Shown piece by piece: positions 6,943 to 15,893 of a DNA stretch of 41,540 bases (its first letter is position 1; each line of letters opens with the position of its first letter). The stretch is taken from the NCBI GenBank assembly GCA_934754335.1, contig CAKVHY010000009.1, positions 1 through 41,540 of the forward strand, given 5' to 3'. The notes beneath the pieces are model-generated. The model made no database searches and was not told the origin of the DNA. It worked only from the letters and a program-made list of their open reading frames with translations. The position numbers and the translations under genes were made by a program. The stretch is from an uncultured Clostridia bacterium (lineage in GTDB: Bacteria; Bacillota; Clostridia; Christensenellales; UBA1242).

Positions 6943-9900
6943 ATGGGAAATTTTGTTCACTTACATTTACACACAGAATATAGTTTGCTAGATGGTGCGG
7001 CAAGAATTGAAAAAGTGGTTAAAGTGGCTAAGAGTTATGATATGCCGGCGATTGCAATCACAGACCATGGAAATATGTATGGCGTTATTCCTTTTTATGA
7101 CGCATGTAAAAAAGCGGGGATTAAGCCAATTTTGGGTTGTGAATTTTATGTTGCTGATGATTTAACAGTTAAGCAAGGCAAAAGCAAGAATGCTCATTTA
7201 ATTTTGCTTGCTAAAGATAAAGAAGGCTACTTAAATTTATGTAAATTAAATACGATTGCTTTCCGTGATGGATTTTATTATAAGCCAAGAATTGATTATA
7301 AAGCATTGGAAACTCATGCTAAGGGTTTGGTTTGTTTAAGTGCGTGCTTGGCTGGAGATTTACAGCAAGCAATCTTAAAGCGAGAATATGATGAAGCAGA
7401 TAGGCTTGTTAGATGGTTTAAAGATTTGTTTGGAGAAGATTATTATATCGAACTTCAGGACCATGGCTTAGCGGAACAAAAGGAAGTTAATCCGCATTTA
7501 AGAGAGTTGGCTAAAAAGTATGGCATCAAAACGGTTGCCACAAACGATGTGCATTATATAAACAAAGATGATGCGGAAGTGCAAGATGTTTTAATGTGCG
7601 TTCAGATGGGTAAAACTATAAATGATCCAGATAGATTGAAGTTTGGTTCAAACGAATTCTATTTTAAAACTTATGATGAAATGGCAAAAGTTTTTCCAAA
7701 CGATCTAGATGCTTTGGAAACAACGCTTGAGATTGCAGATAAATGTAATTATGAATTTACAGAAATAGATAAAAACATATATCACTTTCCGCCATATAAA
7801 GCACCAGATGGTGAGGATTTGGAATCTTATTTCAGAAAACTTATTGAAAAGGGATTAATTCGAAGATATGGCACTGTTACTGAAGAGATTAGAAAAAGAG
7901 TAGATAGCGAACTTGCGGTTATTGTAAAACAAGGTTTCGTTCAATATTTCTTAACAGTTTGGGATTATATAAATGCAGCAAAAGAGATGGGTGTTCCAGT
8001 TGGGCCAGGAAGAGGAAGTGGCGCAGGAAGTGTGGTTGCATATGCTATTGGAATCACAGATATAGACCCATTAAAATTTGACCTGCTTTTTGAAAGATTT
8101 TTGCATACTGAAAGAGTAACTGCACCCGATTTTGACGTTGACTTTGCCGATGATAGAAGGCAAGACGTTATAGATTATGTGCGAAATAAATATGGTGACG
8201 ATAAAGTTGTTAAGATTGTAACATTTGGAACAATGGCGGCAAAAAATGCGATAAAGGACGTTGGAAGAGTTTTGGGCGTTCCATACTCAGAGATGGATAG
8301 GGTTACAAAAAACATTCCCAATATTCCTGCTAAGCACCATGATGTTATAAAAAAGGCATTTGGTTTCTACCAGGCAAAGGAAGGCGATAAAGACTTTGGC
8401 GTGGATTATTCAGTTCCTGAACTAAAAGAATTGTATGCAAATAGTGAAGACGTTCGAAGAGTTGTGGATATCGCAATGAAACTGGAAGGAATGCCAAGGC
8501 AGTGTTCCACTCATGCTTGTGGTGTTGTTATCGGATTTGATACGCTTGAAAATTGGATGCCATTAAGCCGAAATGGTGATGATTTAACAACGCAATATTC
8601 CATGACAGATATTGAAAGACTAGGGCATTTGAAAATGGACTTCCTAGGTCTTAGAAACTTAAATGATATTTCAAAATGTTTGCAATATGTTAAGGAAAAC
8701 TATGGAATTGAGATAGATTTCCACAAGAGCAATTATGATGATCCAAACGTGTTTAAGATGATTTCCACAGGAAACACAAAGGCTATTTTCCAAATAGAAA
8801 GTGGCGGATTCCAGAAGTTTATGAAAGAACTTCAGCCAACCTGCATAGAAGATATCGTGGCGGGAGTTTCGCTTTATAGACCAGGACCAATGGATAGTAT
8901 TCCTAGATATGTTCATAATAAACATAACCCTGAAGATATTACTTATGACCACCCAATCTTAGAGCCAATCTTGAAGGTTACTTATGGTTGTATAGTTTAT
9001 CAAGAGCAGGTTATGAGAATCGTGCAAGATATGGCTGGCTATACGCTTGGTCAGGCGGACATGGTTCGAAGAATGATGGGTAAGAAAAAGGTTGATGCCA
9101 TGCGTGCGGAAAAACAAGTTTTCTTATTTGGAAAACCTGCAGAAAATGGCAAGCCTGCAATTGAAGGTGCGGTTAAAAGGGGTGTGCCGGAAGATGTGGC
9201 AAGTAATATTTGGTCGCAGATGGAAAGTTTTGCTTCGTATGCGTTCAATAAATCTCATGCTGCAGCATATAGTTTGATAACTTATCAAACAGCATACTTA
9301 AAATGTTATTATGAGCCTGAATTTTTAACCAGTGTGTTGAATAATAGAATAACTTCATCAGATGAAATTAAAAACTATGTTACGTATGCAAAATCCGAAA
9401 AGATTGAAGTTTTGCCACCAGATATAAATAAAAGTAAAACTTATTTTAGCGTTAAAGATAAAAAAATTAGATTTGGTTTGGCGGCGTTGAAAAATGTTGG
9501 TGTGGGCATGGTTGATGAAATAATCGCTGAAAGAGAAAAGAATGGCGAATATAAAAACTTGCAAGATTTTATTAAGAGAATGAATAGTCAGGCTTTGAAC
9601 AAAAGATGCTTGGAAAGTATGATTTTAAGCGGTGCGTTTGATTGTTTTGGCTTGAAAAGGTCGCAACTAATGCAAATCTATCCAAATATCGTGGCTATGA
9701 TTTCAACTGATAGAAAGAATAGTGCTAGCGGACAAGTGAATATGTTTGGAATGTTAAGCCAAGAAGAAAGCGTGCATGTAGATATTCCTGATATTCCTGA
9801 GTTTGATGATGCGGTTAAGTTGAAGAGCGAAAAAGAAGTGGTTGGAGTTTATATCTCTGGTCACCCACTAAGTAAATACGTTGATAAAATGAAATCATAT

Positions 9901-10500
9901 TCTTTTAGTTCGGATATGTTAGATGTGGAAGAACAAGATTATGAAAATCCCGATGATGAAACTGAAGATGTTCAGTATGAAGGTATAACTGATGGAATGC
10001 AAGTTACAGCAGGCGGAATTATAACTGAGATAAAGAAGGTTTTAACGAAGCAGGGCAATAAAGAAATGGCAATCATAGTTATGGAAGATTTGTATGGCAC
10101 TTATGATGTTATGTTGTTCCCAACAATTTATGCGAAAGAGAAGCCAAAGTTGGTGGTGGATAACTTAGTAAGTATAAAGGGTAAAATAAGTGTTAGAGTG
10201 GGCGAGCGACCAATAATTATTGGTGATTCAATTGAGTTGTGGCAAAATGAAACAGAAGCAAAACCTGTGGAAGAGAAAAAAGATATTAGAACTTTATATC
10301 TTCGTTTTGATACAACTGATGAGGGTATGTATAAGGACGTTTTAGATATTCTATCTGCTTATCCGGGGAGATGCCCAGTGATTGTGAAATGTACAAACTC
10401 CGGTAAGGCGTTTAAGATGCCAAGAATGGTTAGTGTTGATGGATTAATTAAAACAGAGTTGCTTGCATTGCTTGATGAAAGTGATATTGTTATAAGGTAG
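6943..10500 (+). CDS. dnaE: DNA polymerase III alpha subunit DnaE
   Basis: Replicative family C polymerase, 1185 residues. I chose the ATG at 6943 because AGGAGAA precedes it and the protein then begins MGNFVHLHLHTEYSLLDG, the standard N-terminus; the open frame extends 17 codons further up without support. In order: PHP domain (HLHLHTEYS, TDHGNMYG), palm with GPGRGSGAGS (about 352) and catalytic D396 and D398 in PDFDVDF, the third catalytic Asp D566 in KMDFLGL, fingers (VYQEQVMRIVQDMAGY), helix-hairpin-helix region and an OB fold near 1010-1080 (VTAGGIITEIKKVL). There is no exonuclease insertion, so it is DnaE-type rather than PolC. pfkA follows 8 nt downstream. Confidence 0.97.
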   Translation: MGNFVHLHLHTEYSLLDGAARIEKVVKVAKSYDMPAIAITDHGNMYGVIPFYDACKKAGIKPILGCEFYVADDLTVKQGKSKNAHLILLAKDKEGYLNLCKLNTIAFRDGFYYKPRIDYKALETHAKGLVCLSACLAGDLQQAILKREYDEADRLVRWFKDLFGEDYYIELQDHGLAEQKEVNPHLRELAKKYGIKTVATNDVHYINKDDAEVQDVLMCVQMGKTINDPDRLKFGSNEFYFKTYDEMAKVFPNDLDALETTLEIADKCNYEFTEIDKNIYHFPPYKAPDGEDLESYFRKLIEKGLIRRYGTVTEEIRKRVDSELAVIVKQGFVQYFLTVWDYINAAKEMGVPVGPGRGSGAGSVVAYAIGITDIDPLKFDLLFERFLHTERVTAPDFDVDFADDRRQDVIDYVRNKYGDDKVVKIVTFGTMAAKNAIKDVGRVLGVPYSEMDRVTKNIPNIPAKHHDVIKKAFGFYQAKEGDKDFGVDYSVPELKELYANSEDVRRVVDIAMKLEGMPRQCSTHACGVVIGFDTLENWMPLSRNGDDLTTQYSMTDIERLGHLKMDFLGLRNLNDISKCLQYVKENYGIEIDFHKSNYDDPNVFKMISTGNTKAIFQIESGGFQKFMKELQPTCIEDIVAGVSLYRPGPMDSIPRYVHNKHNPEDITYDHPILEPILKVTYGCIVYQEQVMRIVQDMAGYTLGQADMVRRMMGKKKVDAMRAEKQVFLFGKPAENGKPAIEGAVKRGVPEDVASNIWSQMESFASYAFNKSHAAAYSLITYQTAYLKCYYEPEFLTSVLNNRITSSDEIKNYVTYAKSEKIEVLPPDINKSKTYFSVKDKKIRFGLAALKNVGVGMVDEIIAEREKNGEYKNLQDFIKRMNSQALNKRCLESMILSGAFDCFGLKRSQLMQIYPNIVAMISTDRKNSASGQVNMFGMLSQEESVHVDIPDIPEFDDAVKLKSEKEVVGVYISGHPLSKYVDKMKSYSFSSDMLDVEEQDYENPDDETEDVQYEGITDGMQVTAGGIITEIKKVLTKQGNKEMAIIVMEDLYGTYDVMLFPTIYAKEKPKLVVDNLVSIKGKISVRVGERPIIIGDSIELWQNETEAKPVEEKKDIRTLYLRFDTTDEGMYKDVLDILSAYPGRCPVIVKCTNSGKAFKMPRMVSVDGLIKTELLALLDESDIVIR

Positions 10501-10508
10501 GTGAAAAA

Positions 10509-11477
10509 ATGGTAAAAAGAATTGCAGTTTTAACAAGTGGTGGTGATAGTCAAGGAATGAATGCTTGCATTAAAGCAATCGTTAATGCTGGAAACTTGCA
10601 CAATTTGGAAGTTTTGGGTGTGATGCATGGATATCAGGGCTTGTTAGATAATGACTACATTAAACTAACAAACGATATGGTTGAGCATATAGGATTTTTG
10701 GGCGGAACAATCTTAAAAACTAGCCGATGCGAAGAATTTAAAAAGAGTTCGGGCGTGAACAAAGCAATTAAGAATATGAAGAAAAATAAGATTGATGGTT
10801 TGATTGTTTTGGGCGGAAATGGATCGCTTAGGGGAGTGCAGGAACTTGCAGAAAAAGGCTTTAATGTGGTTGGAATTCCAGCAAGTATTGATAACGACAC
10901 GTTCTATTCCAATAGTTCGCTTGGGTTTGATACAGCAATAAAAAATGCTGTTGAAGCAGTGGAAAATGTTAGGCAAACTGCGTCTGCCACAGATAGAGCA
11001 ATGGTTATCCAGGCAATGGGAAGAGATTGTGGAGAAATCGCTTTGCACACTGCGTTTATTTCCAATGCTGATGCTTTTGATTGTAAAGAACTTGGGAAAG
11101 GAATTAAAGGTCTTGTTCAAGAAGTGAAAGGTGCTTTGGAGATTGGAGTGAAGAGTCCGATTGTGGTTATAAGCGAAGGCGTTAAATATTCAGTGGAAGA
11201 TGTTAAAAAAGAAATTGAGAAAACATTCAAGATTGAAGCAAGATCTCAAGTTTTAGGATATATTCAACGTGGTGGAAATCCTAGCATGTATGATAGAAGA
11301 CTCGCTAAAGAATTTGGCGTGGAAGCGGTTAAGTTGATATTGCTTGGAAATGCTAAATATGCAGTTGGAATTAAAGACGGAAAGATTTTTAGTATGGATA
11401 TAAAGTTGGCGAATAATGCTCCGCAAATTTTTAGAAAAGATATTTATGATAGAATGCAATTTTTAAAAAACATATAA
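10509..11477 (+). CDS. pfkA: 6-phosphofructokinase PfkA with an altered nucleotide-site motif
   Basis: 322 residues, typical for bacterial ATP-dependent PFK. It phosphorylates fructose-6-phosphate to the 1,6-bisphosphate, the committed step of glycolysis. Visible motifs: LTSGGDSQGMNA (8-19), SIDND (126-130) with D128 matching the E. coli catalytic base D127, MGRDCG, and VLGYIQRGGNPSMYDRRLA near the C-terminus for substrate binding. Oddly, the usual GGDGS is GGNGS (102-106): N104 replaces the Asp (E. coli D103) that helps hold Mg-ATP, and S126 replaces the usual Thr125. Transcribed with dnaE and ended by a terminator; pyk, which often follows, is absent. Either a functional variant or a paralogue with changed donor use. 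Confidence 0.9.
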   Translation: MVKRIAVLTSGGDSQGMNACIKAIVNAGNLHNLEVLGVMHGYQGLLDNDYIKLTNDMVEHIGFLGGTILKTSRCEEFKKSSGVNKAIKNMKKNKIDGLIVLGGNGSLRGVQELAEKGFNVVGIPASIDNDTFYSNSSLGFDTAIKNAVEAVENVRQTASATDRAMVIQAMGRDCGEIALHTAFISNADAFDCKELGKGIKGLVQEVKGALEIGVKSPIVVISEGVKYSVEDVKKEIEKTFKIEARSQVLGYIQRGGNPSMYDRRLAKEFGVEAVKLILLGNAKYAVGIKDGKIFSMDIKLANNAPQIFRKDIYDRMQFLKNI

Positions 11478-11478
11478 A

Positions 11479-11504
11479 AAAAACACCTTGTTAAAAGTGT
11501 TTTT
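11479..11504. terminator. Bidirectional terminator between pfkA and the SDR gene
   Basis: AAAACAC (11480-11486) pairs with GTGTTTT (11497-11503), flanked by A and T runs on both sides. It ends pfkA on the plus strand and the SDR gene on the minus strand. The stem is short, so strength is uncertain. Confidence 0.65.
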
Positions 11505-11519
11505 AGCATTTTAATAACT

Positions 11520-12302
11520 TTATTTGGCAGTAAATTTTTCGCAACCCCAAAGTAGCCAAGAAAATGGAACAATATGTTTTAAAAAGTTTAAGAATTTATA
11601 TTTTCCTCCAATAATATAAAATGGCTTAGTTTTCTTTTTGTTTGCAATTTTAAATATCGCTTTGCCAACCACGTTTGGGCTCATTCTTTTATCCTCTTTT
11701 TTATCCAATTTGTGTGTAACTTCTTTCATTTTTGAGCCATATCTTTCGTTGGTTGTGAAGTCTTTCACTCTATTTGCAGTGAAGTTTGTTTTTATATCTC
11801 CCGGGCAAACAGCACACATATCTATTCCAAGTGCTTTTAATTCCATTCTTTGAGAGAATGTTAAGGCACTAACAGCACTTTTTGATGCTCCGTAAAAACT
11901 TCTATAAGCCACGGGAAATATTGCCATTGCCGAACTTATATTTATAATTTTTCCGCCTTTCTGAATATATGGAAGGGCATTTTTTGTGCAAAGCCATAGA
12001 CCAAAGAAATTCACGTCAAAGATTTTATGAGCCTGTTCGGGAGTTGTTAATTCGCAAATACTACTCATTCCAAAACCTGCGCCATTAACTAAAACGTCTA
12101 TTCTTCCAAAGCGTTTTCCAATATCTTCAAATACTTTTTCCACAGCCTTTTCATCTGAAACATCGCAAGAGTATTCCATTCCGTTATCCGAAATGTTATC
12201 TAAGGCAATAGTTATAACTTTATCTCCTGCTTCTAAAAACTTTTTCTTGGTTTCTAAGCCTATTCCGCTTGAACCACCTGTAATCACCACAATTCTATCC
12301 AT
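11520..12302 (-). CDS. Short-chain dehydrogenase/reductase (SDR)
   Basis: 260 residues, classical SDR. The NAD(P)-binding motif TGGSSGIG is at 8-15, with the NxGAG element (N73) after strand 4. The active site has serines 123-124 in NISS, Y137 and K141 in YGASK. CPGDIKTNF (167-174) matches the PG motif region after the catalytic site. The C-terminal tail (FLNFLKHIVPFSWLLWG) is hydrophobic and could touch the membrane, as in SDRs acting on lipids or other apolar substrates. Ribosome site GGAGAGG before the ATG. It is monocistronic and divergent from ftsH. The substrate is unknown. Confidence 0.88.
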   Translation of the reverse strand: MDRIVVITGGSSGIGLETKKKFLEAGDKVITIALDNISDNGMEYSCDVSDEKAVEKVFEDIGKRFGRIDVLVNGAGFGMSSICELTTPEQAHKIFDVNFFGLWLCTKNALPYIQKGGKIINISSAMAIFPVAYRSFYGASKSAVSALTFSQRMELKALGIDMCAVCPGDIKTNFTANRVKDFTTNERYGSKMKEVTHKLDKKEDKRMSPNVVGKAIFKIANKKKTKPFYIIGGKYKFLNFLKHIVPFSWLLWGCEKFTAK

Positions 12303-12332
12303 ATCCTCTCCAAGAATAATATTATTTTATTA

Positions 12333-12361
12333 ATTGTATAATAATTTAGTGTTAAAAGCAA
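12333..12361 (-). promoter_or_regulatory. Promoter of the SDR gene
   Basis: Minus strand TTGCTT (12356-12361), 17-bp spacer, TACAAT (12333-12338). Confidence 0.6.
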
Positions 12362-12473
12362 ATATGTGAGCAAACTTTGAGATATAAATTTAAAATTGGT
12401 TAATAATTAGTTAATAATTGCACTAAAATAAAATATAAAGTTGCTAATAACGAAAAAGTTAATATTTTTTTTG

Positions 12474-12502
12474 TTTACAAAGGTTGGAATTTATGTTAAA
12501 AT
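12474..12502 (+). promoter_or_regulatory. Promoter of ftsH
   Basis: TTTACA (12474-12479), 17-bp spacer, TAAAAT (12497-12502), preceded by a T-rich run. No obvious CtsR or HrcA operator is seen near it. Confidence 0.75.
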
Positions 12503-12570
12503 TAGGTCTAGAGTAAAATTGCCGGCCTTGTTTGGGTTTGGAGAAATTGCTTTATAAAAGGAGTTTTAAA

Positions 12571-14880
12571 TTGGACAATAAAAAGAAAAATAACGGCGTT
12601 TCTTGGAAATCTATATTCTCGATTTTTCTAATCTTGGTCGTTTTTATAGGATTAATGTTTTATGTTTATAATAAAGGTGATGGCGGAGAATATATCGCCT
12701 TGGCGGGATCTGGTACTGAAGTGACTGTTGAAAAACTTGTGGACGAGGGTAAGGTTAAAGAAGTTTATGTTATTAATGGTACTGGTTATATCATCACCAT
12801 TGATAGCAAACTAACAGATAAGCAAAAGGAAAGATTTCCTAAGTATGCAGATTACCATTTTAGTTACACTTCCTACACTTCTTTATCTGATATCTTTAAA
12901 GATAGTAACGGAACTACGAAGGCTGGAATTGAATCATATTACGAAGCCAATGCTGGTGAAAGTTTTATAAATAAAGTTTATCCTTATTTATCTATTCTTA
13001 TCTTGATTATAGTTGCATTCTTTATCATTAGAATGTTCTCGGGCAAAGGTGGAGCAAACTCATTTAGCAGAAGTAAGGCTAGAATGGTTGAGAAAAGCAA
13101 GATTAAGTTTGATGATATTGCTGGTGCGGACGAAGAAAAAGAAGAAACTGCAGAATTAGTTGAGTTTTTAAAGAATCCTGCAAAGTTTAAAGAACTTGGT
13201 GCTAGAATTCCTAAGGGAGCGTTGTTAGTTGGCCCTCCGGGTACTGGTAAAACATTGCTTGCAAAGGCTGTGGCTGGTGAAAGTAATGTTCCATTCTTTA
13301 GTATCTCGGGTTCAGATTTCGTTGAACTTTATGTTGGTGTTGGTGCTAGTCGTGTTAGAGATTTATTTGATACTGCTAAGAAAAACGCACCTTGCATTGT
13401 GTTTATAGATGAAATTGATGCTGTTGGTAGACAACGTGGTGCTGGTCTTGGTGGCGGAAATGATGAAAGAGAACAAACTTTAAACCAGTTACTTGTTGAA
13501 ATGGACGGTTTTGAGAGTAACGAAGGAATTATAGTTTTGGCGGCAACAAATAGGGCAGACGTTCTTGACCCTGCATTGTTAAGACCAGGCAGATTTGATA
13601 GACAAATTTATGTAAATCCTCCAGATGTTAAAGGTAGAGAAGGAATTATTAAAATACATGCAAAAAATAAACCTATTGAAAAAGACGTGGACTTCAAGTC
13701 TTTGGCAAGGTTAACTAGCGGATTTACAGGTGCTGATATTGAAAACTTCCTAAACGAAGCAGCAATCATGGCTGCCAGAAGAAATCATGCAACGATTAAT
13801 ATGGAAGATATAACTGAAGGCATTAATAAGGTTTTGATGGGACCTCAAAAGAAGAGTAGAATCATTACTGAAAAAGATAAAAAATTAACTGCTTATCATG
13901 AAGCAGGTCACGCAATTATTGCAAAAACTTTAGATACTGGTGATGCAGTTCATGAGGTTTCAATCATTCCAAGGGGAATGGCTGGTGGTTACACTTCCAC
14001 AAGACCTGCAGATGATGAAAATCATTATACATTCTCTAAGTTGAATAGTAAGATTTGTATGACTATGGGCGGAAGAATGGCGGAAGAATTGGTGTTTGGA
14101 GATATTACTGCAGGTGCTAGTTCAGATATTCAAAGAGCCACTGAAATTGCCAAGAAGATGGTTACAGAATGGGGCATGAGCGAAAAACTTGGGTTCCAAA
14201 ACTTTGGCAAAGGCGAAGAAGTGTTTATTGGAAGAGATTATCAAGTTCATAATAATTATAGTGAAAAAACTGCAAGTATTATTGATGAAGAAGTTAAGAA
14301 AATCTTAGACGATAACTATAAAAAAGCAAAACAAATTCTAACTGAAAAAAGAGCAATCTTAGATAATATGGCAAATCTTTTAATGGAAAAAGAAACCATT
14401 TATGAAGATGAAGTAAACGCAATCTTGGAAGGCAAAGATTATAAGGAAGTTGCAAGGCAACTAACTGAAAAGATGGAGCAAAGAAAAGAGAGAGACGAAT
14501 ATAAGCAGTTGGAAACAAGATTAATGCATGAAGAAAAAATGCAGGAATTAAAAGAGCAAACTGCGGCAGCGTTTAAAAAAGCAGGGGTTATATCTGATAG
14601 CGAATTTGAAATGATAAAGAAAGAAACTGCAATTTTGAAAGAAGCAAATGAAAAGTTGCTAAAAGAAAGCGGTGAGAAAATCTTTGGAAAGAAAGAAGAA
14701 AAAGAAAATAAGCCTGAAGAGAAGGTTAAAGAAGAAGTTGCAGAGCCTAAAAAGGAAAGCAAGCCTAGAAAAAAGCCTGTTTCAAAAGAGAAAGAAGGGG
14801 CTAAAACTAAGGCTAAAAAACCTGCAAGTAAAAAGAAATCTGATATAGATTCAAAGAAAGAGAAAACTGATAAAGAATAA
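12571..14880 (+). CDS. ftsH: ATP-dependent zinc metalloprotease FtsH
   Basis: Membrane-anchored AAA+ protease that degrades misfolded and regulatory membrane proteins. I start it at the TTG (12571), 7 nt after AAAGGAG (12557-12563), giving 769 residues. Two membrane segments (about 15-34 and 135-154) flank a small outer domain. Walker A GPPGTGKT is at 221-228, Walker B FIDE ends with D280-E281, the second region of homology is ATNRADVLDPALLRPGRFD, and the zinc site is H443-E-A-G-H447 with the third ligand Asp in GASSDIQRAT. The protein is longer than the usual 610-660 residues: a coiled-coil-like region and a very Lys/Glu-rich tail of about 100 residues follow the protease domain. Confidence 0.96.
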   Translation: MDNKKKNNGVSWKSIFSIFLILVVFIGLMFYVYNKGDGGEYIALAGSGTEVTVEKLVDEGKVKEVYVINGTGYIITIDSKLTDKQKERFPKYADYHFSYTSYTSLSDIFKDSNGTTKAGIESYYEANAGESFINKVYPYLSILILIIVAFFIIRMFSGKGGANSFSRSKARMVEKSKIKFDDIAGADEEKEETAELVEFLKNPAKFKELGARIPKGALLVGPPGTGKTLLAKAVAGESNVPFFSISGSDFVELYVGVGASRVRDLFDTAKKNAPCIVFIDEIDAVGRQRGAGLGGGNDEREQTLNQLLVEMDGFESNEGIIVLAATNRADVLDPALLRPGRFDRQIYVNPPDVKGREGIIKIHAKNKPIEKDVDFKSLARLTSGFTGADIENFLNEAAIMAARRNHATINMEDITEGINKVLMGPQKKSRIITEKDKKLTAYHEAGHAIIAKTLDTGDAVHEVSIIPRGMAGGYTSTRPADDENHYTFSKLNSKICMTMGGRMAEELVFGDITAGASSDIQRATEIAKKMVTEWGMSEKLGFQNFGKGEEVFIGRDYQVHNNYSEKTASIIDEEVKKILDDNYKKAKQILTEKRAILDNMANLLMEKETIYEDEVNAILEGKDYKEVARQLTEKMEQRKERDEYKQLETRLMHEEKMQELKEQTAAAFKKAGVISDSEFEMIKKETAILKEANEKLLKESGEKIFGKKEEKENKPEEKVKEEVAEPKKESKPRKKPVSKEKEGAKTKAKKPASKKKSDIDSKKEKTDKE

Positions 14881-15004
14881 CGTTTTTAATGCTAAATAAT
14901 TTTAAAGATTAAGGGAAAAGTATTAAAAGGGTTGAAGAAAAATATAAAATGGTTTTTTATAGCCATATATTCATATTTTTGCAAATGTTTTAAGTTAAAA
15001 TCAA

Positions 15005-15033
15005 TTGACAAAATTTATTATTTGGGTTAATCT
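15005..15033 (+). promoter_or_regulatory. Promoter of the 217-residue membrane protein gene
   Basis: TTGACA (15005-15010), 17-bp spacer, TAATCT (15028-15033). The perfect -35 suggests solid expression. Confidence 0.7.
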
Positions 15034-15067
15034 ATAGTAGTTAGATTAAAGGCTAAAAGGAAATATT

Positions 15068-15721
15068 ATGAAAAAAACATTAGGTTATGTAATTACAGGT
15101 GTGCTAGCGGTTATCTTAATAGCAGTAATCGTTTTAGCAATCGTTCCAAGTTCTTTCTATAATCCAATTGAGAAAGACGATTTGAAAAGAGTTGAAGTTT
15201 GGCATGGTGGCGATAAAGTTTATGGCTTAGATATGTCAAATGAAGAACAAAAAACAATTATTGATAATATCTTAGAAAAGAATGCTAACGGCTATAATGA
15301 AAAGATTTTATCAGCCCTTTTCTTGGGTTATTATGGAAATGACCCAACAGTTACTCATAAAAGTTCAACTGGTTCTGAAACAATCGAAAATATCTTAACT
15401 TCAAATGCTAATAATTATTATCTTATTTTTGATTACACTTATGGTGCAGTTGATTTAGATGAAGCAATGAAAACTTTGAAGGTAAACGGAACTGAATATA
15501 AACTTAAAGACGTTGAAGATGAAACTAAAGCAACAGTTAAATATTCAAGAATGATTATGGAAATCACTGATTCAAAAGATTTTGGAAGTATCACAATTTA
15601 TCTTGAAGAAACAAATGAACCTACAACTTCTTTAAAGAAATTGGTTTCAAATTATAGATTGAGTGTACAAGGTTATACAATTGATTTATATAATTTCTTA
15701 GAAACTTTATGTGCTGATTAA
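15068..15721 (+). CDS. Hypothetical membrane-anchored extracellular protein
   Basis: 217 residues, not recognised. MKKTLGYVITG leads into a single hydrophobic segment (about 7-29, VITGVLAVILIAVIVLAIV) with no lipobox cysteine, so it is likely an uncleaved signal anchor with the rest outside. The outer part is acidic, with short repeating beta-like stretches (VEVWHGGDKVYGLD, TVKYSRMIMEITD), a design common in small exported Clostridial proteins. Ribosome site AAAAGG before the ATG, own promoter and own terminator, so it is a single-gene unit between ftsH and the repeat-protein operon. No function can be assigned. Confidence 0.8.
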   Translation: MKKTLGYVITGVLAVILIAVIVLAIVPSSFYNPIEKDDLKRVEVWHGGDKVYGLDMSNEEQKTIIDNILEKNANGYNEKILSALFLGYYGNDPTVTHKSSTGSETIENILTSNANNYYLIFDYTYGAVDLDEAMKTLKVNGTEYKLKDVEDETKATVKYSRMIMEITDSKDFGSITIYLEETNEPTTSLKKLVSNYRLSVQGYTIDLYNFLETLCAD

Positions 15722-15724
15722 AAT

Positions 15725-15753
15725 AAAACCTGCTTAAAATTTAAGCAGGTTTT
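15725..15753 (+). terminator. Terminator after the 217-residue gene
   Basis: AACCTGCTTAA (15727-15737) pairs with TTAAGCAGGTT (15741-15751), followed by a T run to 15755. A strong canonical hairpin. Confidence 0.9.
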
Positions 15754-15813
15754 TTCTTTATTTTATATAAAAATCATTAGAATTTGCACATAAATAATTA
15801 TGATATTATACTA

Positions 15814-15842
15814 TTGATTTTATTTGAAAAATATGTTATAAT
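15814..15842 (+). promoter_or_regulatory. Promoter of the repeat-protein operon
   Basis: TTGATT (15814-15819), 17-bp spacer, TATAAT (15837-15842). It drives the two genes at 15894 and 16885. Confidence 0.75.
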
Positions 15843-15893
15843 CTATAAACTAAAAAGAATGGACAAAAAATTTGAAAGGATAAGGGGAGAAAA

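Noticed and set aside
14294..14762. Minus-strand Ser/Phe/Leu-rich frames opposite the ftsH tail
   Set aside because: They result from the Lys/Glu-rich codons (AAR, GAR) of the ftsH tail read backwards.
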